Of a stretch of DNA of 64,000 nucleotides, positions 8,270 to 17,560 are shown one piece after another. The stretch comes from Planotetraspora mira (GTDB taxonomy: Bacteria > Actinomycetota > Actinomycetes > Streptosporangiales > Streptosporangiaceae). The notes beneath the pieces are model-generated. The model was not told the origin of the DNA and did no database searches. It saw only the letters and a list, made by a program, of their open reading frames with translations. The translations under genes were made by a program, and so were the position numbers. The DNA lies in NCBI RefSeq assembly GCF_016863275.1, contig NZ_BOOO01000009.1, positions 274,055 through 338,054 on the forward strand. The letters run 5' to 3'. Within the stretch, counting starts at the first letter, position 1. Each line of letters opens with the position of its first letter.

Positions 8270-8629
8270 GTGGCAGTCATCGAAGACGAACTGAGCCTGG
8301 TGTTCTCGGCGCTGGCCGACCCCACCAGGCGCGCGATCCTGGAGCGCTTGGCTCATGGCGACGCGACGGTGAACCAGATCGCCGAGCCGTTCGCGATGAC
8401 GCAGCAGGCGGTCTCCAAACACCTGAAGGTGCTCGAACGTGCCCGCCTGATCTCACGGACCCGGACCGCGCAGTCGCGGCCCTGTGTCCTGGACACCGAA
8501 CGGCTCGACGCGGTCGCCGGTTGGATCGAGCGCCACCGGCGGATCTGGGCCGGCCGTCATGACCGGCTCGACCGGCATCTTGCCGCCCTGCAAGCCACGC
8601 AGCGCAGGGACGGGGAGACGCCACGATGA
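8270..8629 (+). CDS. ArsR-family regulator (SRPBCC-associated)
   Basis: A 119-residue winged-helix repressor starting at GTG 8270. The core ALADPTRRAILERLAHGDATV and the recognition helix FAMTQQAVSKHLKVLERARLI are typical. It has no Cys pair for metal binding. Regulators of this subgroup are usually encoded directly before an AHSA1/SRPBCC gene, as here: its stop overlaps the next start by ATGA. It lies behind a perfect palindrome and probably represses its own operon. Confidence 0.92.
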   Translation: MAVIEDELSLVFSALADPTRRAILERLAHGDATVNQIAEPFAMTQQAVSKHLKVLERARLISRTRTAQSRPCVLDTERLDAVAGWIERHRRIWAGRHDRLDRHLAALQATQRRDGETPR

Positions 8630-9078
8630 CCGAGACCGGCGAGCTGACCTACCGGCGGGTGCACCGGGCGTCGCCCGAGGTGCTGTTCGACTGCATGACC
8701 ACGCCCGAGCACCTCACCCATTTCTGGGGTCCGGCCGGGACGACGACGCCGGTCGGCAACATCACCGTCGATCTGCGGCCCGGCGGCGTCTTCGAGACCA
8801 CCATGGTCAACGATGCCGACGGCAGCACGCACACCATGCGGGCCGTCTACGTCGAGGTACGCCGTCCCGAGCGGCTGGTGTGGATCGAGGCCGACGTCGA
8901 AGGCGGCATGCGGACCACGATCACCTTCGTCGATCTGCACGACGGGCGGACCGAGGTGGTCACCCATCAGACGAACGTCCCGGCCGCATACCTCAGCGCC
9001 CAGGCCAGGGCAGGCTTCACCACCAGCCTCGACCGACTCGACGTCTACCTGGCCCATCTGAACGCCAAGCGAGAATAG
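8626..9078 (+). CDS. SRPBCC (AHSA1-type) domain protein
   Basis: A 150-residue protein of the START/Bet v1-like fold, with the family start YRRVHRASPEVLFDCMTTPEHLTHFWGP split over residues 8-34 and a C-terminal amphipathic helix (GFTTSLDRLDVYLAHL). It is translationally coupled to the ArsR gene before it and followed 11 bases later by a hydrolase. Such proteins bind hydrophobic ligands; the pairing suggests a small-molecule response unit. Substrate unknown. Confidence 0.88.
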   Translation: MTETGELTYRRVHRASPEVLFDCMTTPEHLTHFWGPAGTTTPVGNITVDLRPGGVFETTMVNDADGSTHTMRAVYVEVRRPERLVWIEADVEGGMRTTITFVDLHDGRTEVVTHQTNVPAAYLSAQARAGFTTSLDRLDVYLAHLNAKRE

Positions 9079-9089
9079 GGGAACACGCC

Positions 9090-9872
9090 ATGCCGGCAGT
9101 CACCTCAGCAGACGGCACCACGATCGCCTACGAGCACACCGGCGGCGGGCCGGCGCTCGTCCTCGTCGACGGAGCCATGTGCTACCGCGGCGCAGGGCCG
9201 ATGCGGCCACTCGCCGCGCTCCTGCAGGACACCTTCACCGTCTACGCCTACGACCGACGCGGGAGGGGCGAAAGCTCGGACACCCTGCCCTACGCGGTCG
9301 CCAGAGAGGTCGAGGACCTCCAAGCGCTCATCGCACAGGCCGGCGGTGAGGCATACGTCTATGCCATCTCCTCTGGTGCGGCTCTCACCTTGGCGACCGC
9401 GGCAGCCGGTCCAGGGATCACCAAGATGGCGCTCTACGAGCCGCCGTTCATGGCCGAGGCCGAAGGGGGCAGCCGGATCAAGGAGTACACCGAGCGGCTC
9501 CACGAACTGCTCGACGCCGGGCGCAGGGGCGACGCCGTGGCCCTGTTCATGACATACGTCGGCATGCCTTCGCAGGTCGTCGCCGGCATCCGGGCACAGC
9601 CGGGCTGGGCCGCACTGGAGGCGATCGCCCCGACGCTCGCCTATGACGACGCCCTGCTCGCCGGGGGCGTCGTGCCGCGTGACCTCACATCGGCGATCGC
9701 CGTTCCGGCGCTGGTCCTCGGCGGCGGGGCCAGCCCGCAGGGGCTCCAGCAGGCGGCGAAGGCCACCGCGGACGCGTTGCCCGCCGCGGAGCACCGGACG
9801 CTCGACGGACAGACGCACGACGTGGCCCCCGAAGCCCTCGCACCCGTGCTGGCCGAGTTCTTCGGCGCCTGA
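9090..9872 (+). CDS. Alpha/beta-fold hydrolase
   Basis: A 260-residue alpha/beta hydrolase. Visible features are the early LVLVDGAMC strand-loop, YDRRGRGES, a nucleophile elbow reading AISSGAA around residue 95, and a C-terminal His in DGQTHDV. The elbow departs from GxSxG at its first Gly. The ATG follows TAGGGGAA and lies 11 bases after the SRPBCC gene, so it is the third gene of the ArsR operon. A related protein is encoded at 45781. Confidence 0.88.
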   Translation: MPAVTSADGTTIAYEHTGGGPALVLVDGAMCYRGAGPMRPLAALLQDTFTVYAYDRRGRGESSDTLPYAVAREVEDLQALIAQAGGEAYVYAISSGAALTLATAAAGPGITKMALYEPPFMAEAEGGSRIKEYTERLHELLDAGRRGDAVALFMTYVGMPSQVVAGIRAQPGWAALEAIAPTLAYDDALLAGGVVPRDLTSAIAVPALVLGGGASPQGLQQAAKATADALPAAEHRTLDGQTHDVAPEALAPVLAEFFGA

Positions 9873-9889
9873 CGACGCGTCTCCGCCTC

Positions 9890-10741
9890 TCAGAAGAGGG
9901 TCAGCGGCTCGGCCGCGACGGGCTCGGGCAGTGGATCGACCTCGGGCAGCAGGGCCCGCACGTCGTCGTGAAAACGGCGGGCGAGCATCGGCGCGTCCGC
10001 GTTGTCGGGGGTATGGATGAACACCGTCGGCGAGCGGCCTTCACGCAACCATTCGGCGACCGTGCCGACCCATTCCCGCCAGCCCTCGATCGTGCGCTCC
10101 GTGGCGTCCCGGCCGAGGTAGCGAACGATCGGCCGGTCGGTGAGCGCGACCGACCGGCGAGGCACGCGCGGTTTCTTCGCCCACGCGTCCCGTTCGGCGT
10201 CGCTGGTCGGAGGGCTCTGGAAGAGGGTGGTGGTGTCGAAAGGGACCCATTCGGCGTCGACGCCGGCGAGGACCCTTTCCAGCAGTCCCGCGGATCTCGC
10301 GTCGTCGAAGAACGCGCGGTGGCGGACTTCGACGGCGTATCTGTGCGAGCTGGGGAGCCGGCGGAGAAAACCCGCCAGGGTCCCGAGATCGGTCGGGGCG
10401 AACGAGCCGGGCAACTGGACCCAGAGCGCGTGGGCGCGTGGCCCGAGCGGCTCGATCGCGTCCAGGAACGACCGGAGTTCCTCGTCGGCGCCGATCAGGC
10501 GCCGCTCATGTGTGATCGGCTTGGGCAGCTTGACCACGAACCGGAAGTCGGGGCCGGTCTGCCGCGCCCACGACTCCACGGTGCTCCTCGCCGGCGTCGC
10601 ATAGAACGTCGTGTTGCCCTCCACCGCGTTGCACCAGGTCGCATAGGAGCGCAGGCGCTCTCCCGGAGGGAGTGGATGGGGCAGGAAACGTCCCTGCCAT
10701 GACGCGTGCGTCCACATCGCGCACCCCACATGAAGCCGCAT
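9890..10741 (-). CDS. DUF72 family protein
   Basis: A 283-residue protein of the DUF72 (YecE-like) TIM-barrel family: [15 protein letters not shown] near the start, [24 protein letters not shown], and EVRHRAFF are family signatures. The start is ATG 10741, preceded by GAGGTC; a longer frame upstream has no support. It is convergent with the hydrolase (17-base gap) and divergent from the GNAT gene. The biochemical role of DUF72 proteins is not settled. Confidence 0.9.
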   Translation of the reverse strand: MRLHVGCAMWTHASWQGRFLPHPLPPGERLRSYATWCNAVEGNTTFYATPARSTVESWARQTGPDFRFVVKLPKPITHERRLIGADEELRSFLDAIEPLGPRAHALWVQLPGSFAPTDLGTLAGFLRRLPSSHRYAVEVRHRAFFDDARSAGLLERVLAGVDAEWVPFDTTTLFQSPPTSDAERDAWAKKPRVPRRSVALTDRPIVRYLGRDATERTIEGWREWVGTVAEWLREGRSPTVFIHTPDNADAPMLARRFHDDVRALLPEVDPLPEPVAAEPLTLF

Positions 10742-10831
10742 GACCTCGACGGTATCCGGCAAAATGGGCGCGTGGAGCGCCGTCCGAATTTGCGCACGGC
10801 GCCCTTTGCGACGTGGAAAGAGCGAGGGTCG

Positions 10832-11518
10832 ATGGGTTTCAAGCTTGAGGGGCCGGTCCTTGAAGGTGAGCTCGTACGTCTGGAGCCGCTGGACCACCGT
10901 CATGCGCCGGACCTGGCGGTGGCGGCGGAAGAGGACCGGAGTTCCTATGGCTTCACCTGGGTGCCCGCGGCGGCTGAGGTGGGAGAGTACATCGACGGCC
11001 ACCTCGCCCGCGCGGCGACGGGAATGCTCGCTCCGTATGCGCAGGTGGCGAAGTCGTCGGGACGAGCGGTCGGGGTCACGTCCTACTGGGAGCCGCGCCT
11101 GTGGCTGTCGGAAGACCGCTTGTCCGCGATAGAGGTCGGTTTCACGTGGCTGGCGACGTCGGCTCAGGGCACCGGACTGAATATCGAGTCCAAGCTCCTG
11201 CTGTTCCGCAACGCGTTCGAGAATTGGGGCGTGGCCCGTGTCGACCTGAAGACGGACGCACGGAATCGACGCTCTCGCGCCGCGATCGAGAAGGTGGGCG
11301 CGCGGTTCGAAGGCGTCCTGCGGAACTGGTCCCGGTCATGGGCGCCGGGGGAGGACGGCATGCTCCGCGACTCCGCCATTTACTCGATAATCGCCACGGA
11401 GTGGCCGGACTGCCGGTCGAAGCTGGAAGAGCGCCTGGCCAGGGCGCTCGAGCGGCGTGAACCGGGCACAGGTCTCCTTCGTGAAGCCGCCCAGGGGGTG
11501 CCGGCGGACACGGTCTGA
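10832..11518 (+). CDS. GNAT-family N-acetyltransferase (RimJ/RimL type)
   Basis: A 228-residue acetyltransferase. The opening [17 protein letters not shown] and the C-terminal [21 protein letters not shown] are signatures of the RimJ/RimL-like GNAT group that acetylates amino groups of proteins or small molecules with acetyl-CoA. The start is ATG 10832 after GAGGGTCG. The usual Q/RxxGxG/A loop appears as AQGTGLN. Its substrate cannot be told from sequence. Confidence 0.88.
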   Translation: MGFKLEGPVLEGELVRLEPLDHRHAPDLAVAAEEDRSSYGFTWVPAAAEVGEYIDGHLARAATGMLAPYAQVAKSSGRAVGVTSYWEPRLWLSEDRLSAIEVGFTWLATSAQGTGLNIESKLLLFRNAFENWGVARVDLKTDARNRRSRAAIEKVGARFEGVLRNWSRSWAPGEDGMLRDSAIYSIIATEWPDCRSKLEERLARALERREPGTGLLREAAQGVPADTV

Positions 11519-11565
11519 AATTCCACGCATTCCCCTCGTTCGCCGCCTATGCCAACCTTGATCAT

Positions 11566-12375
11566 GTGCATCCCCCCAGCAGGCGCCTCGCCGCACAGCC
11601 GGTTCTGAGCCGTACGCTGGCCGCTGCGCTCGTCGGTCTCGCCCTCCCGTTCCTCGCCTGGGCGATCACCCTGGCCGGCCTCTCCGTCCTCCCGTACGAC
11701 GGCCTGGGCGGCGCCGGCGGCTGGGGCCGCATCGGTCAGGGGATGATCATCGCCGCAGGGGCTGTGCCGTTCCTGCTGGTCGTCTCCTGGCCGTTGTTGT
11801 GGGCGCTGCGCGTGCGGCCCGCCTGGCACGTCGCCCTGTCGGCGCCGATCGTGGCCCTCGTCTTCGGGGTCGCCCTCAACACGATGGCCGCACGGATCAT
11901 CGCGAACCCGGTGGTCGCCGTCGCCGTCGTCCTGGCCCTGGCGTACGGACTGACCGCCCTGTTCACCATGCCGGGGAGACCGTGGTGGTGGTGGCAGCAG
12001 TTGCCGCTGATGGCCGTGGGCGGCCCTCCGCCGATACCGGTGACGGTGTCACAACCCGACCTCGCCGGCCTGGGCATCCCCCTCATCGCGCCCGACCTGC
12101 CCGGCTACGCGATCGAGCACCTCTCCGCCCGGCCCGGCGACCTGAGCTACCTGCTGCGCCCGTCGGCACTCCACCGCGCCGCCACTCCGGCCGAGCGCGA
12201 CGCCTCCACCATCAGCGTGATCGTCCGATCCCGTGTGGAACCGCCCGGCGAGGACTCTCCGTACGAACTGACGAGCCCTCGGACCTGGCGGCGGTTCAGA
12301 GGAGTCCGGCGTCGCGCACCTTCATGGCGACGTGGACGCGGTTGTCGGTCCCCAACTTGGCGAAGATCCGGGTGA
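11566..12375 (+). CDS. Membrane protein with a 3' end running into the antisense gene
   Basis: A 269-residue frame starting at GTG 11566 (an overlapping ATG at 11564 is in another frame). About four hydrophobic segments lie at residues 18-42, 62-80, 88-106 and 112-132, followed by a Trp-rich loop (GRPWWWWQQ) and a soluble part. Homology-like sequence ends near residue 244; the last 27 residues (RRRAPSWRRGRGCRSPTW) are Arg-rich and read antisense to the response regulator starting at 12296. The real protein may have lost its original C-terminus. Function unknown. Confidence 0.6.
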   Translation: MHPPSRRLAAQPVLSRTLAAALVGLALPFLAWAITLAGLSVLPYDGLGGAGGWGRIGQGMIIAAGAVPFLLVVSWPLLWALRVRPAWHVALSAPIVALVFGVALNTMAARIIANPVVAVAVVLALAYGLTALFTMPGRPWWWWQQLPLMAVGGPPPIPVTVSQPDLAGLGIPLIAPDLPGYAIEHLSARPGDLSYLLRPSALHRAATPAERDASTISVIVRSRVEPPGEDSPYELTSPRTWRRFRGVRRRAPSWRRGRGCRSPTWRRSG

Positions 12376-12943
12376 CGTTCGCCTTCACGGTCGCGACGCT
12401 CATGTGAAGACGTCCGGCGATCTCGGCGTTCGAGCTGCCCCGGGCGACCTCGATCGCCACCTCCCGCTCGCGTTCGGTGAGCTTGGCCAGCTCTCGCCGC
12501 GCCTCCGGGCTCCGCGGTTCGCGTCCTCCGGTGGCTGCGGCGATCACCTGCCGTGCGACGCTCGGCGACAGCACCGGCTCGCCTCTGGCCACCGTACGGA
12601 CCGCGTCGATCATCTTCGGCGGCGGCGTGTCCTTGAGCAGGAAGCCGTCGGCTCCGAGCCGCAGAGCCCGCAGCACCATGTCGTCGGCGTCGAAGGTGGT
12701 GAGGACGAGGATCCGGGGCCGGTCCGTCTGTGCCGCCAGCAGTTCGGTGGTGGTCAGCCCGTCCTGGTTGGGCATCCGGATGTCCAGCAGCACGACGTCG
12801 GGACTGAGGTCGCGGATCACGTCCATGGCCCGCAGGCCGTCATCGGCCTCGCCGACGATCTCCAGGTCGGGCTCCCCGCCGAGGATGAGTCGCAGCCCGG
12901 TTCGCACCATCGGGTCGTCATCCACGATCACCAACCGAGTCAC
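12296..12943 (-). CDS. LuxR/NarL-family response regulator
   Basis: A 215-residue regulator with receiver-domain residues D8-D10, phospho-accepting D54 in VVLLDIRMPNQDG and LLKDTPP, and a LuxR helix-turn-helix (LTEREREVAIEVARGSSNAEIAG, one residue run trimmed here, then SVATVKANVTRIFAKLG). Start GTG 12943 follows GGGAGG and overlaps the kinase gene by 26 bases. The pair faces an ABC exporter across a repeat-rich promoter region, so it probably controls that exporter. Confidence 0.92.
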   Translation of the reverse strand: MTRLVIVDDDPMVRTGLRLILGGEPDLEIVGEADDGLRAMDVIRDLSPDVVLLDIRMPNQDGLTTTELLAAQTDRPRILVLTTFDADDMVLRALRLGADGFLLKDTPPPKMIDAVRTVARGEPVLSPSVARQVIAAATGGREPRSPEARRELAKLTEREREVAIEVARGSSNAEIAGRLHMSVATVKANVTRIFAKLGTDNRVHVAMKVRDAGLL

Positions 12944-14096
12944 AGTGCGAAGCCTCCCATGGCAACCGGGCGTCGAGGATGAACCGCCCGTTCTGGACGG
13001 TGTGCCGGATGGTGCCACCCGCCATCTGTGTTCGTTCGGCCAGGCCGACCAGTCCCAGCCTGCCGCCGGGGCCCGCGGACGTTCCGGACGGCGCCGGATT
13101 GCTCACCCGGATTCGCAGGCCGTCACCCGGCCGTCCGCCGAGCTCGGCCCTCACCCGGCTGCCCGGCGCATGCTTGCGCGCATTGGTCAGAGCCTCCTGC
13201 ACGATCCGGTACGCATGCCGGCCGGTATGCGTCGGAAGCAGTTCCCTGTCGTCCACGGTGTCGTCCACCTCGACCTGCTGACCGGCGGCGCGTACCTCGT
13301 CGAACAGGGCGTCCAGGTCGGCCAGGTTCGGCTGCGGGGGCTCCAGGCCGCCGCCGTGCCTGAGCCCGCCGAGCACAGTGCGCAGTTCGTTCAGCGACTG
13401 GTGCGCGTTCTCCTGTATCGCCATCGCGGCCTCCCGGGTCTCCTCGGCCGTGAGGTCCGTCCGGTACGCCAGGCCGCCGGCGAGCATCGACACCAGCGAG
13501 ATCCGGTGAGCGAGGACGTCATGCATCTCCTGCGCGATCTTGACGCGCTCCGCGAGCTTGGCCTGCTCTATCCGCCGCGACTGCTCACGCTCCTCGGCCA
13601 ATTCCGCCTCTCGCTGCGAGACGGCCAGATCACGGCGCCCGCGCAGGTACAGGCTGAAGACGGTCAGCCCCCCGAGGACGGCGGTTCCGGTGACCACGGA
13701 GACGAGGGTCGCCTGGCCGATGCCCGTCCAACTGGAGCGTGCCGCCAGGGCCAGCCAGGAAACGACCGCGACGGGGATGAACTGACGCCACCGGCGACGC
13801 GTGCCCAAGGACACGTACGCGACCTGGGCGGGACCGACCGCGGTGGTGGAGTAGACGGTCAGCAGGGCGGTCGCCAGCGCGATCGGCCACGGCCGGTGGC
13901 GCCGCCACCGCATCAGCATCAGCCCGATCACGCCGAGCCCCACGTCGACCAGCGCCGGCACGAGCCGGTCGTGGTCACGGGAGACGATCGCGACCAAGAC
14001 GACGCCGTAGAACACCATCGGCAGCACGGCGCAGATGTAGCGCAGCGCGATGCCCGGCCGATCCAGTGGAGGCGGGTCCTCCGCTCGGTCCTGCAC
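12918..14096 (-). CDS. Sensor histidine kinase, NarL/DesK-type
   Basis: A 392-residue kinase starting at GTG 14096. Residues 20-150 contain about five hydrophobic segments; a coiled stretch follows (QREAELAEEREQSRRIEQAK, two parts). The H-box is IAQEMHDVLAHRISL, the N-box AYRIVQEALTNARKHAPG, and the ATP-lid ends with GRLGLVGLAERT. The expected DDGRG of the G1 box is replaced by VSNPAP, a variant seen in some actinobacterial kinases. It is the partner of the overlapping response regulator and is divergent from an ABC transporter. Confidence 0.9.
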   Translation of the reverse strand: MQDRAEDPPPLDRPGIALRYICAVLPMVFYGVVLVAIVSRDHDRLVPALVDVGLGVIGLMLMRWRRHRPWPIALATALLTVYSTTAVGPAQVAYVSLGTRRRWRQFIPVAVVSWLALAARSSWTGIGQATLVSVVTGTAVLGGLTVFSLYLRGRRDLAVSQREAELAEEREQSRRIEQAKLAERVKIAQEMHDVLAHRISLVSMLAGGLAYRTDLTAEETREAAMAIQENAHQSLNELRTVLGGLRHGGGLEPPQPNLADLDALFDEVRAAGQQVEVDDTVDDRELLPTHTGRHAYRIVQEALTNARKHAPGSRVRAELGGRPGDGLRIRVSNPAPSGTSAGPGGRLGLVGLAERTQMAGGTIRHTVQNGRFILDARLPWEASHCDSVGDRG

Positions 14097-14135
14097 GGCT
14101 CACAGCCTAAAGACCACCGGACCGACGCTCTAGCG

Positions 14136-14155
14136 ACCTGGGTCGACGTCCAGGT
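14136..14155. promoter_or_regulatory. Inverted repeat between kinase operon and ABC exporter
   Basis: ACCTGG, an 8-base spacer GTCGACGT and CCAGGT make a perfect inverted repeat. More copies of the half-site follow in the same gap (GACCTGG near 14183, GACCTGGGTCC near 14209). They lie between the kinase start (14096) and the ATPase start (14257), a likely binding region for the adjacent response regulator. Confidence 0.55.
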
Positions 14156-14256
14156 GGCCACAGGTCGAGAACCAGGGGCGCAGACCTGGCCCTCGCGCCA
14201 GTGGTCCTCGACCTGGGTCCGATGATCCGCGGCCTCACATCCGGTGGACTGGACGC

Positions 14257-14970
14257 ATGATCGAGTTCAGCCACGTCAGCAAGGTCTACAGAAATGTGAA
14301 GGCACTCGACGACGTGTCCTTCACCGTCGAAGCGGGGAGCATCACCGGTTTCGTCGGGCCCAACGGCGCCGGGAAGTCCACGGCCCTGCGCATCCTGGTC
14401 GGACTCGCCCGCCCCACCACGGGTACGGCCACCGTTCTGGGCCGGCCGTACACAGAGTTGGGCTGCCCGGGTCTCCAGGTCGGCACGCTGCTCGACGCCG
14501 GCGCCCAGCATCCCGGCCGTACGGGGCGGGAGGTCCTGACGCTGGGCGCGATGATGCTCGGCCTGCCGAAGTCGCGGGTCGACGAGATCCTCGACCTCGT
14601 CGGGCTGTCCGGCGGGGAGAGCCGGCGTGCCGTCGGCGGCTACTCGCTGGGAATGAGGCAGCGGCTCGGCGTCGGTCACGCGCTCCTCGGCCGGCCCAGG
14701 GTGCTCGTCCTGGACGAGCCCGCCAACGGTCTGGACCCCCAGGGCATCCAGTGGATGCGGGGGCTGCTCCGCGACCTCGCCGACCTGGGTTCCACGGTGC
14801 TGCTCAGCACTCATCTGCTGCACGAGGTGGAGCAGGTCGCCGACCACATCGTGATGATCGGCCGTGGCCGCGTCCTCGCCCGGGGCACCGTCGGCGAGCT
14901 CGGCCGGGGCCGGAGCCTCGAACAGACCTTCCTCGAACTGACTGCGGACGCCGATCGGAGTGCGGCATGA
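14257..14970 (+). CDS. ABC transporter ATP-binding protein
   Basis: A 237-residue ATPase with Walker A GPNGAGKST near residue 35, a degenerate signature loop YSLGMRQRLG, Walker B VLVLDEPANGLDP and the switch His in LLSTHLLHEV. These features place it with ATPases of ABC-2 exporters, often antibiotic or lantibiotic resistance pumps. It overlaps the permease gene by ATGA. A two-component system is divergent from it. Confidence 0.93.
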   Translation: MIEFSHVSKVYRNVKALDDVSFTVEAGSITGFVGPNGAGKSTALRILVGLARPTTGTATVLGRPYTELGCPGLQVGTLLDAGAQHPGRTGREVLTLGAMMLGLPKSRVDEILDLVGLSGGESRRAVGGYSLGMRQRLGVGHALLGRPRVLVLDEPANGLDPQGIQWMRGLLRDLADLGSTVLLSTHLLHEVEQVADHIVMIGRGRVLARGTVGELGRGRSLEQTFLELTADADRSAA

Positions 14971-15743
14971 CCGACACCCACCTCCCCGTAACGGACATCA
15001 CGACCACGGATCTCCGCCGGACCCCTTTCCACCGGCTGCTGTGTGTCGAGGCCCGCAAGCTCGTCGACACCCGCTGCGGCTCGATCGTGGCATCGATCCT
15101 GCTCGTCCTGGTGCTCGCGTCCATCGTCAGCCGCGGCGTCGTGTTCGGTCCGGACCTGCACACCCTGGTCGGCACCGCTGGAATCGGCTACGGGACCTTG
15201 CTTCCTGTGCTCGGCATCCTCTCGGTGACCGGCGAATGGGTCCACCGGACCGCCCTGACCACGTACGCACTCGAACCGCACCGCTGGCGAGTGCCGGCCG
15301 CCAGGTGCCTTCTGTCGCTGATCGTGGCGGTGGCCGCCTCCCTGTTCGCGCTGCTGGTCGCGGTGCCGGTGACGGGTGTCGTGGCGAACGTCCGGAATGT
15401 GCCGGCCACCTGGGAGATCACTCCTTTCATGCTGGCGGGCTGGACCGGGACGAATGTTCTCCTGGTGGTGGCAGGACTCGCCCTGGGCATGCTGCTGCTG
15501 AACGCGCCGGCCGCGATCGTGATCTGGTTGTCCGCCCCGGTTCTGTGGTCCGTCGTGAAAAGGCTCGGCGCCGGCGGAGAGGTCGCGGCCGAGTGGCTCG
15601 ATCTCAACAGCACCACCTCGCCTCTGGCGGCAGGGGACATGACCGGTGGCGACGCGGCCCGGCTGGCCGTATCGACGATCTTCTGGATCGTCGTCCCGCT
15701 GACGGTCGGTGCGCTGCGCGTGATCCGCAAGGACGTGAATTGA
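14967..15743 (+). CDS. ABC-2 type transporter permease
   Basis: A 258-residue membrane protein with about six hydrophobic segments (starting near residues 43, 70, 112, 150, 175 and 230). The start FHRLLCVEARKLVDTR and the mid-protein TGEWVHRTALTTYALEPHR match permeases of ABC-2 exporters (TxEWxxRTALxTYxLxP). It is coupled to the ATPase gene before it; together they would form the pump. Confidence 0.9.
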   Translation: MTDTHLPVTDITTTDLRRTPFHRLLCVEARKLVDTRCGSIVASILLVLVLASIVSRGVVFGPDLHTLVGTAGIGYGTLLPVLGILSVTGEWVHRTALTTYALEPHRWRVPAARCLLSLIVAVAASLFALLVAVPVTGVVANVRNVPATWEITPFMLAGWTGTNVLLVVAGLALGMLLLNAPAAIVIWLSAPVLWSVVKRLGAGGEVAAEWLDLNSTTSPLAAGDMTGGDAARLAVSTIFWIVVPLTVGALRVIRKDVN

Positions 15744-15960
15744 CCGGGACGCACCTGTCGGCATCCCGCCGCCGACACGACATGTGCCCTGGTGACGACC
15801 GGCCGGCAGTCGGTGGCGGCCATCCGGGCATGGCAGCCAGCAGGTGCCTGCGTAGTCCGGCCTTCAGGGGTGGAAGATGGGCGCTGCCGGAGAAGACGGC
15901 GAGCGTACGCGGCGGAATCCTGAAAGGGAAGACCAGCTCCAACCAGGGGAAGTGGGAGCC

Positions 15961-16467
15961 ATGGCTGCCGGCACGATCTCTTCAGCGGCGTTCCACCCAG
16001 CGCGGCATCCGGACACGGATCGTGCGTCCGCCGTTTCCAGGCGCGACGCTCACCGGAGCCGCGTCACCGGCACCCCACGACCGGCGGTCGGCCGCCGCGT
16101 GACCTGGGTCCTGCCGGACGATCCCTCCGCGGTTCCGGAAGGCCGCCATCGGATTCGCACGACGCTGACCGAGTGGCGACTGGACGATCAGGTCGACGTC
16201 GCGGAACTCCTCGCCGACGAGTTGATCACCAACGCCTTGCGGCATGCGTGGGGGAAGCCGCTGCTGACCCTGTCCCTCATCGACGGCGCCCTCCGCTGCG
16301 AAGTGAACGACCTGAGTCCCGAACTCCCGCGTATGCGACTCCCCGACGCCGGCGAGGAGCACGGCCGCGGACTCCAGTTGCTCGAGCAACTGTCCGCTCG
16401 ATGGGGCTCCGTCCTCACCTACACGGGCAAAGTCGTGTGGTTCGAGATCACGGCGGCTCGCCCGTGA
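15961..16467 (+). CDS. ATP-binding protein, RsbW-like anti-sigma/kinase fold
   Basis: A 168-residue protein with a HATPase_c_2 domain: the N-box ELLADELITNALRHAWG is near residue 85 and a G2-type box EEHGRGLQLLEQLSARWG near residue 140. Such short actinobacterial proteins resemble RsbW/SpoIIAB anti-sigma kinases. The start at ATG 15961, after GTGGGAGCC, is preferred over an in-frame start at 15877. No anti-sigma antagonist or sigma gene adjoins it. Orphan copies are frequent in actinomycetes. Confidence 0.85.
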   Translation: MAAGTISSAAFHPARHPDTDRASAVSRRDAHRSRVTGTPRPAVGRRVTWVLPDDPSAVPEGRHRIRTTLTEWRLDDQVDVAELLADELITNALRHAWGKPLLTLSLIDGALRCEVNDLSPELPRMRLPDAGEEHGRGLQLLEQLSARWGSVLTYTGKVVWFEITAARP

Positions 16468-16576
16468 CCGCGGCGTCCATCAGGACACCGCGACACAGGC
16501 CCAGCGCTTTCCCCGTCCAGGGCCTGTAACCGTCCGGCGGTCTCGACGTCTATGTGCGAAAGGCAGAACATTGCCT

Positions 16577-16604
16577 CTAGCAAAAAGTGATATCACTTTG
16601 CTAG
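16577..16604. promoter_or_regulatory. Palindrome upstream of the SPFH operon
   Basis: A 16-bp perfect palindrome, AAAGTGATATCACTTT, is framed by CTAGCAA on the left and TTGCTAG on the right, with two extra A bases in the left arm. It lies 28 bases before the SPFH start and is the most AT-rich stretch for some distance. It probably is an operator; the ribbon-helix-helix protein of the same operon is the obvious candidate to bind it. Confidence 0.75.
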
Positions 16605-16631
16605 ATTCGCGATAGACACCGAGGAGGAGCC

Positions 16632-17558
16632 ATGACAGACATGGACATTGCCGTCGACATGCCCACCCCACAGATCGACGAACGAGAGGCCCGTGCGGCC
16701 TCGGGATGGCCGATGCTGGTTTTGGCCCTGGCAGGCTCGCTGGGCTCGGTCGCGGCGATCACGATCGGGATCATCGTCGCGGTCCAGGGCAGCGGCGGTG
16801 CGGGAGTCGGCCTGATCCTTGTGGGGGTGCTGCTCCTCGTGGCGGCGGCCATCGTCCTCACCGGGCTGACCGCGGTGGCCCCCGGGGAGGCTCGGGTGAT
16901 CCAGTTGCTCGGCCGCTACGTGGGCACGGTGCGAACCCCAGGCCTGCGCTTCGTCGTGCCCTTCACGCAGAAGCGGCGCGTCTCGACCCGGATCCGCAAC
17001 CACGAGACCGACATCACCAAGGTCAACGACGCCGACGGCAACCCGATCGAGATGGCCGCGGTGGTGGTGTGGCAGGTCGAGGACACGGCGAAGGCGGTCT
17101 TCGAAGTCGACGACTTCGTGGAGTTCGTCGCGTTCCAGACGGAGACCGCGGTGCGTCACATCGCGGGCAGCTACCCCTATGACGGGCACGACGACATGCT
17201 CTCCCTGCGCCAGAACGCCGACGAGATCACCGGCCGCCTGTCGGCCGAGATCCAGGCCCGCGTGGCGTCGGCCGGGGTCACGGTCATCGAGTCGCGCATC
17301 ACCCGTCTCGCGTACGCTCCCGAGATCGCGCAGGCGATGTTGCGGCGCCAGCAGGCCGGAGCGGTCGTCGCCGCCCGCCAGCGGATCGTGGACGGCGCCG
17401 TCGGCATGGTCGAGGCGGCCCTGGCCCGACTCGACGAGCACAACGTGATCGAACTGGACGAGGAGCGCAAGGCCACGATGGTCAGCAACCTGCTCGTCGT
17501 CCTGTGCGGCGACCGCGACGTGCAGCCCGTGGTCAACACCGGCTCCCTCTACCAGTAG
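16632..17558 (+). CDS. SPFH (band 7 / stomatin-like) membrane protein
   Basis: A 308-residue protein. Residues 28-52 and 60-85 are transmembrane; the SPFH domain follows from about residue 90 ([26 protein letters not shown] in two parts, then VVVWQVEDT and [15 protein letters not shown]). The C-terminal helix ends [16 protein letters not shown], matching the slipin-like subgroup. Band 7 proteins oligomerise in membranes and organise microdomains or protease access. A ribbon-helix-helix gene starts two bases after the stop, and a GPP34 gene follows. Confidence 0.93.
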   Translation: MTDMDIAVDMPTPQIDEREARAASGWPMLVLALAGSLGSVAAITIGIIVAVQGSGGAGVGLILVGVLLLVAAAIVLTGLTAVAPGEARVIQLLGRYVGTVRTPGLRFVVPFTQKRRVSTRIRNHETDITKVNDADGNPIEMAAVVVWQVEDTAKAVFEVDDFVEFVAFQTETAVRHIAGSYPYDGHDDMLSLRQNADEITGRLSAEIQARVASAGVTVIESRITRLAYAPEIAQAMLRRQQAGAVVAARQRIVDGAVGMVEAALARLDEHNVIELDEERKATMVSNLLVVLCGDRDVQPVVNTGSLYQ

Positions 17559-17560
17559 CC

